This document shows, one piece after another, positions 23,005 through 28,281 of a DNA stretch of 28,281 nt (the stretch's first letter is position 1; each line of letters starts with the position of its first letter). Both the position numbers and the translations under genes were made by a program. The notes under the pieces were generated by a model that did not search any database, had not been told where the DNA came from, and was given only the letters and a program-made list of their open reading frames with translations. Origin of the DNA: Lachnospiraceae bacterium (GTDB lineage Bacteria > Bacillota > Clostridia > Lachnospirales > Lachnospiraceae); assembly GCA_900771195.1 (NCBI GenBank), contig CAAGMZ010000022.1, positions 1-28,281 on the forward strand, read 5' to 3'.

Positions 23005-26000
23005 ATGCCTGAGATTAATAATAATGAAACATATCAGCCGATGACATTTGATTCAATTAAGATTGGCCTTGCATCCCCTGAAAAGATTCTTGAATGGTCA
23101 CATGGTGAGGTATTAAAGCCTGAGACTATCAATTACAGAACGCTTAAGCCTGAAAGAGACGGTTTATTCTGCGAGAAAATTTTCGGACCTACCAAAGACT
23201 GGGAGTGCCACTGCGGAAAATACAAAAAAGTCAGATACAAAGGCGTTGTCTGCGACAGATGCGGCGTTGAGGTCACAAAGGCCAGCGTGAGAAGAGAGCG
23301 CATGGGACACATTAAGCTTGCTGCCCCGGTATCTCACATATGGTATTTTAAGGGAATACCCAGCAGAATGGGACTTATACTGGATGTATCTCCCAGAACA
23401 CTTGAAAAGGTTCTCTATTTTGCTTCGTATATAGTACTTGACCCGGGAGAAACGGATCTTACAGAAAAGCAGGTGCTTTCCGAGAAAGAATTTGCTGATG
23501 CCACGGAAAAGTGGGGCAGTGCATTCAGAGCAGGAATGGGCGCTGAGGCTATAAAAGAGCTTCTTGAGAAGATTGATCTTGAGAAGGATTCAGAAGAGCT
23601 TAAGGCAGAGCTTAAGGATGCTTCCGGACAGAAAAGAGCCAGAATTGCCAAGAGACTTGAGGTTGTAGAGGCATTCAGGGAATCGGGAAACAAGCCTGAG
23701 TGGATGATTCTTGATGTGGTTCCCGTAATCCCGCCGGACCTCAGACCGATGGTACAGCTTGACGGCGGAAGATTTGCCACATCAGATCTTAATGACCTTT
23801 ACAGAAGAATAATCAACAGAAACAACAGACTTGCAAGACTTATGGAGCTTGGCGCACCTGAAATCATCGTTCGTAACGAGAAGAGAATGCTTCAGGAAGC
23901 AGTTGACGCTCTTATTGATAACGGAAGAAGAGGAAGACCTGTTACAGGTCCCGGAAACCGTGCACTTAAGTCACTTTCCGATATGCTTAAAGGTAAGCAG
24001 GGACGTTTCCGTCAGAACCTTCTCGGTAAGCGTGTTGACTATTCCGGACGTTCGGTTATCGTTGTTGGACCTGAACTTAAGATATATCAGTGCGGACTTC
24101 CTAAGGAAATGGCTATTGAGCTGTTCAAGCCTTTTGTAATGAAGGAGCTTGTTGCCAACGGAACCGCTCACAATATCAAAAATGCAAAGAAGATGGTTGA
24201 AAGGCTCGAGACAGAGGTCTGGGATGTTCTTGAGGATGTTATCAAGGAGCACCCTGTAATGCTTAACCGAGCACCTACTCTTCACAGACTTGGAATTCAG
24301 GCTTTTGAGCCGATTCTTGTAGAAGGTAAGGCTATCAAGCTTCATCCCCTCGTATGTACTGCATTCAACGCAGACTTCGATGGTGACCAGATGGCAGTGC
24401 ATCTTCCTTTGTCAGTTGAGGCTCAGGCTGAATGCAGATTTATCATGCTTTCACCCAACAACCTTCTGAAGCCTTCAGATGGTGGTCCCGTTGCCGTACC
24501 TTCACAGGATATGGTTCTTGGTATTTACTATCTGACGATGGATAAGCTTGTCAATCATACGGGTGAGCCCGGAGTGACGGCAGTCAGCAAGAAGGTATAC
24601 AAGAGTGAGGATGACATAAGGAAAGACCTTAATAAAGAAGTTATAGGACCTGATGACATGATTAATTATGAGGATACCGAAGACGGAAACCGTCGCGTGC
24701 TCTGCACGGCAAGTGATATTCTCGGTCATTATTTCATGAGCACCAATCAGGCACTCCTTGCATATGAAAATAAGCAGATAACACTTCATCAGAGAATATA
24801 TGTGCGCAGGACAGTAAAAATGGAAGATGGCACGGTGGTAACAGGTGATGTTAAGACCACACTCGGAAAGTTAATCTTTAACGAGATAATTCCACAGGAC
24901 CTTGGATTCGTTGACAGGAGCACGGAAGAAGGCGCGCTCAGCTTTGAAATCGATTTCCATGTAGCCAAGAAGGGACTCAAGAAGATACTTGAGAAAGTCA
25001 TCAACATACATGGCGCTACAAGAACTGCAGAGGTGCTTGATGCCATCAAGGCTATGGGTTACAAGTACTCAACACTTGCTGCCATGACCGTATCTATTTC
25101 AGATATGACGGTGCCTGCACAGAAAAAACAGATGCTTGATGATGCAGAGGCAACAGTTGAAAAAGTCAACAGGAACTTCCGCCGAGGTATGCTTACCGCA
25201 GAGGAGCGTTACAAGGAAGTTGTCGACACCTGGTTTAAGACAGACGCAGCACTTACGGATGCACTTATCTCAGGACTTGATAAATATAACAACATCTTCA
25301 TGATGGCTGATTCAGGAGCCCGTGGTTCCAATCAGCAGATAAAGCAGCTTGCCGGTATGCGTGGACTTATGGCAGATACATCGGGACGTACAATCGAATT
25401 GCCTATTAAGTCTAACTTCCGTGAAGGACTTGACGTTCTGGAGTACTTCATTTCAGCACACGGAGCAAGAAAAGGACTTTCCGATACAGCCCTTCGAACC
25501 GCCGATTCAGGATACCTGACCAGACGTCTCGTAGATGTATCTCAGGAGCTTATCATTCGTGAGGTTGACTGCTCGGAAAGCAGGAACGAGATTCCGGGAA
25601 TGGAAGTTGAAGCTTTCATGGACGGAAAAGAAGAAATCGAAGGACTTAAGGATAGAATTACCGGAAGATATCTTGCACAGGATATCGTGGATCCTAAGAC
25701 CGGAGAGGTTCTTATTAAGAGAAACCACATGATAACACCTAAGCGTGCAGAAGTGATAATGGGACTTGGTCTTACTAAGGTTAAGATCAGAACAGTCCTT
25801 ACCTGCAAATGTCACCTTGGAATATGCGCTAAATGCTATGGCGCTAACATGGCAACAGGACAGCAGGTACAGGTTGGTGAGGCAGTCGGTATTATTGCAG
25901 CACAGTCAATCGGTGAGCCCGGTACACAGCTTACCATGCGTACATTCCACGCAGGCGGTGTTGCCGGTGATGATATTACGCAGGGTCTTCCCCGAGTTGA

Positions 26001-26808
26001 AGAGCTTTTCGAGGCAAGAAAGCCCAAGGGACTTGCAATCATTGCAGAGTTCGGAGGCAATGCCAGGGTTGTAGATACCAAGAAGAAGCGTGAAATTGTT
26101 GTAACAAGCAAAGAGGGCAACTCAAAGAGTTATCTCATTCCTTACGGTTCAAGAATCAAGATTGCTGATGATACAGATATCGAAGCAGGAGATGAGCTTA
26201 CCGAAGGTAGTGTAAACCCTCATGACGTTCTTAAGATTAAGGGCGTAAGGGCAGCTCAGGATTACATGATCCGTGAAGTGCAGAGAGTATACAGACTTCA
26301 GGGTGTTGACATTAACGATAAGCACATCGAAGTCATTGTAAGACAGATGCTCAGAAAGATAAGAGTTGAGAAACCCGGAGATTCAGGCTATCTTCCCGGA
26401 ATCAATGTTGAACTGCTTGATTTCAACGAGAAGAACGAAAAGCTCATTGAAGAAGGACTTACACCTGCAGAGGGAACGCCGATTATGCTTGGTATTACCA
26501 AAGCAGCGCTTGCTACTAATTCATTCCTTTCAGCAGCATCCTTCCAGGAGACGACCAAGGTTCTTACAGAAGCAGCAATTAACGGAAAGGTTGATCCGCT
26601 CATCGGACTTAAGGAGAATGTTCTTATCGGTAAGCTTATTCCAGCAGGAACAGGAATGAAGCGTTATCGTTCGGTGACACTCGACAGTGATGTAAACTTT
26701 GATGACGACCTTACAATTTCGGAAGACGAAAATTTCGATATGGATGATGAAAGCATCGAGAGCGCACAGGAAGAACTGAGTGAAGAGCCGGAAGAAGTAA
26801 CAGAATAA
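23005..26808 (+). CDS. rpoC: RNA polymerase beta' subunit
   Basis: Complete 1267-residue catalytic subunit. The N-terminal zinc site is C68, C70, C83, C86. The active-site magnesium loop NADFDGDQMAVH has D457, D459 and D461. The bridge-helix/trigger-loop region contains MADSGARGSNQQIKQL and GEPGTQLTMRTFHAGG, and a second zinc site is CKCHLGICAKC. It ends with an acidic tail of about 40 residues (DDDLTISEDENFDMDDE and onward), as beta does. It forms the core enzyme with RpoB and is ended by a terminator 7 bases after its stop codon. Confidence 0.98.
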   Translation: MPEINNNETYQPMTFDSIKIGLASPEKILEWSHGEVLKPETINYRTLKPERDGLFCEKIFGPTKDWECHCGKYKKVRYKGVVCDRCGVEVTKASVRRERMGHIKLAAPVSHIWYFKGIPSRMGLILDVSPRTLEKVLYFASYIVLDPGETDLTEKQVLSEKEFADATEKWGSAFRAGMGAEAIKELLEKIDLEKDSEELKAELKDASGQKRARIAKRLEVVEAFRESGNKPEWMILDVVPVIPPDLRPMVQLDGGRFATSDLNDLYRRIINRNNRLARLMELGAPEIIVRNEKRMLQEAVDALIDNGRRGRPVTGPGNRALKSLSDMLKGKQGRFRQNLLGKRVDYSGRSVIVVGPELKIYQCGLPKEMAIELFKPFVMKELVANGTAHNIKNAKKMVERLETEVWDVLEDVIKEHPVMLNRAPTLHRLGIQAFEPILVEGKAIKLHPLVCTAFNADFDGDQMAVHLPLSVEAQAECRFIMLSPNNLLKPSDGGPVAVPSQDMVLGIYYLTMDKLVNHTGEPGVTAVSKKVYKSEDDIRKDLNKEVIGPDDMINYEDTEDGNRRVLCTASDILGHYFMSTNQALLAYENKQITLHQRIYVRRTVKMEDGTVVTGDVKTTLGKLIFNEIIPQDLGFVDRSTEEGALSFEIDFHVAKKGLKKILEKVINIHGATRTAEVLDAIKAMGYKYSTLAAMTVSISDMTVPAQKKQMLDDAEATVEKVNRNFRRGMLTAEERYKEVVDTWFKTDAALTDALISGLDKYNNIFMMADSGARGSNQQIKQLAGMRGLMADTSGRTIELPIKSNFREGLDVLEYFISAHGARKGLSDTALRTADSGYLTRRLVDVSQELIIREVDCSESRNEIPGMEVEAFMDGKEEIEGLKDRITGRYLAQDIVDPKTGEVLIKRNHMITPKRAEVIMGLGLTKVKIRTVLTCKCHLGICAKCYGANMATGQQVQVGEAVGIIAAQSIGEPGTQLTMRTFHAGGVAGDDITQGLPRVEELFEARKPKGLAIIAEFGGNARVVDTKKKREIVVTSKEGNSKSYLIPYGSRIKIADDTDIEAGDELTEGSVNPHDVLKIKGVRAAQDYMIREVQRVYRLQGVDINDKHIEVIVRQMLRKIRVEKPGDSGYLPGINVELLDFNEKNEKLIEEGLTPAEGTPIMLGITKAALATNSFLSAASFQETTKVLTEAAINGKVDPLIGLKENVLIGKLIPAGTGMKRYRSVTLDSDVNFDDDLTISEDENFDMDDESIESAQEELSEEPEEVTE

Positions 26809-26814
26809 TATATT

Positions 26815-26848
26815 GAGTGCCTTTGCTTTTGCAGGGCACTCTTTTTTT
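26815..26848 (+). terminator. Terminator of the rpoBC operon
   Basis: GAGTGCC (26815-26821) pairs with GGCACTC (26835-26841), followed by TTTTTTT. The next promoter starts 12 bases later. Confidence 0.88.
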
Positions 26849-26859
26849 GCAAAAAATTG

Positions 26860-26888
26860 TTGACATTGTAGAACTGCAAAGATATAAT
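26860..26888 (+). promoter_or_regulatory. Consensus promoter of the rpsL-rpsG-fusA operon
   Basis: TTGACA (26860-26865), exactly 17 bp, then TATAAT (26883-26888): a perfect sigma-A promoter. Predicted start is about 26895. Confidence 0.93.
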
Positions 26889-26894
26889 ACTAAT

Positions 26895-26930
26895 TGCGTG
26901 CACCATAAGCATGGCTTATTTTTGTGCGCA
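26895..26930 (+). promoter_or_regulatory. 5'-terminal hairpin of the rpsL mRNA
   Basis: An outer stem TGCGTGCA (26895-26902) pairs with TGTGCGCA (26923-26930, with G-U pairs). An inner stem ATAAGC / GCTTAT (26905-26910, 26914-26919) closes on an ATG triloop. It starts at the predicted +1 and lacks a T-run after it. It may stabilise the mRNA or bind a ribosomal protein. Confidence 0.55.
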
Positions 26931-26994
26931 TTTACGGAATTTGATTTATCAGATTCGCAACCAAGGAAATATATTTATAGGAGGTGAAAAAAGA

Positions 26995-27414
26995 ATGCCT
27001 ACATTTAACCAGTTAGTAAGAAAGGGTAGACAGACATCTGTCAGAAAGGCCACGGCTCCCGCTCTTCTTAAGAGTTACAACTCTCTTCAGAAGAAGACAG
27101 AGGATATGCCTTCTCCTCAGAAGAGAGGCGTATGCACAGCTGTTAAGACCAAGACACCTAAAAAACCTAACTCAGCTCTTAGAAAAATTGCCAGAGTTCG
27201 TCTTTCTAACGGTATCGAAGTAACAAGCTATATTCCCGGCGAAGGTCACAACCTTCAGGAGCACAGCGTTGTTCTTGTAAGAGGCGGAAGGGTTAAGGAT
27301 TTGCCCGGATGCAGATACCATATCGTTAGAGGAACACTGGATACAGCAGGTGTTGCTAAGAGAAGACAGGCGCGTTCTAAATACGGCGCAAAGAGACCGA
27401 AAGACGCAAAATAA
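26995..27414 (+). CDS. rpsL: 30S ribosomal protein S12
   Basis: S12 sits at the decoding centre. The 139-residue product carries about 13 extra N-terminal residues relative to E. coli (124 residues), a form common in Clostridia. KTPKKPNSALRK and GRVKDLPG are intact; the streptomycin-site lysines are K56 and K101 (E. coli 43 and 88), both wild type. ATG at 26995 follows GGAGGTG; the ATG at 26911 lies in the leader hairpin loop and is rejected. Confidence 0.98.
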   Translation: MPTFNQLVRKGRQTSVRKATAPALLKSYNSLQKKTEDMPSPQKRGVCTAVKTKTPKKPNSALRKIARVRLSNGIEVTSYIPGEGHNLQEHSVVLVRGGRVKDLPGCRYHIVRGTLDTAGVAKRRQARSKYGAKRPKDAK

Positions 27415-27552
27415 TATTCACGTTTTAGTCAGTTATTAGTGCCGGATTATAAATATTTTCCTGTAGGTTGCAGGTTAAAATATACCAGCGCGAACACATC
27501 AGACACATGTGAGTACCTGTGAATTAATTATTATATTAAGGAGGGAAGAACC

Positions 27553-28023
27553 GTGCCACGTAAAGGACATACTCAGAAAAGAGATGTATTAGCAGATCCG
27601 TTATACAACAGCAAGGTTGTCACAAAGCTTATCAACACAGTAATGCTTGATGGTAAGAAGAGCACAGCCCAGAAGATTGTATACGGTGCATTCGCAAAAG
27701 TGGAGGAAAAGGCTGGAAAGCCCGCTATCGAAGTATTCGAAGAAGCTATGAACAATGTTATGCCCGTACTCGAGGTTAAGGCAAGACGTATCGGTGGTGC
27801 CACATATCAGGTACCTATCGAGGTAAGAGCAGACAGAAGACAGGCTCTCGGACTTCGTTGGTTAACATCTTTTGCACGTGCAAGAGGCGAGAAGACTATG
27901 GAAGATAAGCTCGCCGGCGAGATTCTTGACGCATCGAACAATACTGGTTCAGCAGTCAGAAGAAAAGAAGATATGCACAAGATGGCAGAAGCCAACAAGG
28001 CATTTGCTCATTACAGATTCTAA
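27553..28023 (+). CDS. rpsG: 30S ribosomal protein S7
   Basis: S7 starts assembly of the 30S head and is the repressor of the str operon in E. coli. The 156-residue product is standard: PRKGHTQKRDVLADPLYNSK, GGATYQVPIEVRADRRQALGLRW, and RRKEDMHKMAEANKAFAHYRF at the end. It starts with GTG, 8 bases after AGGAGG; no ATG alternative exists. The 138-base gap from rpsL is long for this operon. Confidence 0.97.
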   Translation: MPRKGHTQKRDVLADPLYNSKVVTKLINTVMLDGKKSTAQKIVYGAFAKVEEKAGKPAIEVFEEAMNNVMPVLEVKARRIGGATYQVPIEVRADRRQALGLRWLTSFARARGEKTMEDKLAGEILDASNNTGSAVRRKEDMHKMAEANKAFAHYRF

Positions 28024-28064
28024 TCTCGTTGCAGTATTTTTAGTAATTTTAGGAGGAAAAGATC

Positions 28065-28281
28065 TTGGCTGGAAGAGAATATCCGTTAGAGAGAACCAGA
28101 AATATCGGTATTATGGCTCATATTGATGCAGGTAAGACCACATTGACCGAGCGTATACTGTATTATACTGGAGTTAACTATAAGGTCGGTGATACTCACG
28201 AAGGCACAGCTACCATGGACTGGATGGAGCAGGAGCAGGAGAGAGGTATCACAATCACATCAGCCGCTACTACATGTCACT
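28065..28281 (+). CDS. fusA: Elongation factor G, 5' end (cut by window end)
   Basis: EF-G is the translocation GTPase. Only the first 72 residues are present: AGREYPLERTRNIGI, the P-loop AHIDAGKTTLTERIL, and MEQEQERGITITSAATT (switch I/G2 region). It starts at TTG, 8 bases after a perfect AGGAGG, and no ATG lies between the ribosome-binding site and the P-loop region. It is third in the rpsL-rpsG-fusA operon, 41 bases after rpsG. Confidence 0.95.
   Translation, partial: MAGREYPLERTRNIGIMAHIDAGKTTLTERILYYTGVNYKVGDTHEGTATMDWMEQEQERGITITSAATTCH

Noticed and set aside
26911..26994. N-terminal extension of S12
   Set aside because: The upstream ATG is the loop of the leader hairpin and has no ribosome-binding site; MPTFNQLVRKG at 26995 is the conserved start.

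Overview
The window comes from a low-to-moderate GC, single-membrane Firmicute of class Clostridia, most likely Lachnospiraceae. Three things point there: a Gram-positive L10 leader RNA, the clostridial form of rpsL with about 13 extra N-terminal residues, and lipoprotein/cell-wall style surface genes. The family-level call is inference from general resemblance, not a search.

Left flank (1-1.6 kb): the 3' end of a surface protein built of 18-bp/6-residue TTPEET repeats with a C-terminal membrane anchor, then a small membrane-anchored protein of unknown function.

Accessory block (1.7-9.3 kb): two divergent operons. Leftward run a GntR/HutC-type regulator, a canonical PII signalling protein, an MgtC/SapB membrane protein and a class III PLP enzyme. 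Rightward run an ATPase, a double-domain permease and a binding lipoprotein that resemble the PhnT2/PhnU2/PhnS2 type of 2-aminoethylphosphonate importer. Both promoters are near-consensus (TTGACA, 17 bp, TAGATT or TAGAAT) and carry the same palindrome TGGTACCA at spacer positions 7-14, so one regulator could shut both. The transporter leader contains a complete intrinsic terminator before the first start codon, and another lies between the PII and MgtC genes. The implied picture, an inference, is import of an amino-phosphonate, removal of its amino group by the PLP enzyme, and nitrogen-status and membrane/ion or phosphate control through PII and MgtC. No C-P bond hydrolase is in the window.

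Middle (9.3-13.8 kb): a class I DAHP synthase gene running leftward with its own promoter and terminator, then a rightward cluster of a short DnaK paralogue, deoxyribose-phosphate aldolase and an HD-domain (YfbR-like) phosphohydrolase.

Right half (13.8 kb to end): the conserved transcription/translation block rpmG-secE-nusG-rplK-rplA-rplJ-rplL, then an unexpected polytopic GT-C glycosyltransferase-like gene, then rpoB-rpoC, then rpsL-rpsG-fusA (fusA cut by the window end). Near-consensus promoters precede rpmG, rplJ, rpoB and rpsL. Two copies of an element that mimics the L1-binding helix of 23S rRNA precede rplK and rplA, an L10 leader with attenuator precedes rplJ, and hairpins start at or within a base or two of the predicted +1 of the rpoB and rpsL transcripts. 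No tRNA, rRNA, CRISPR array or insertion sequence was seen.
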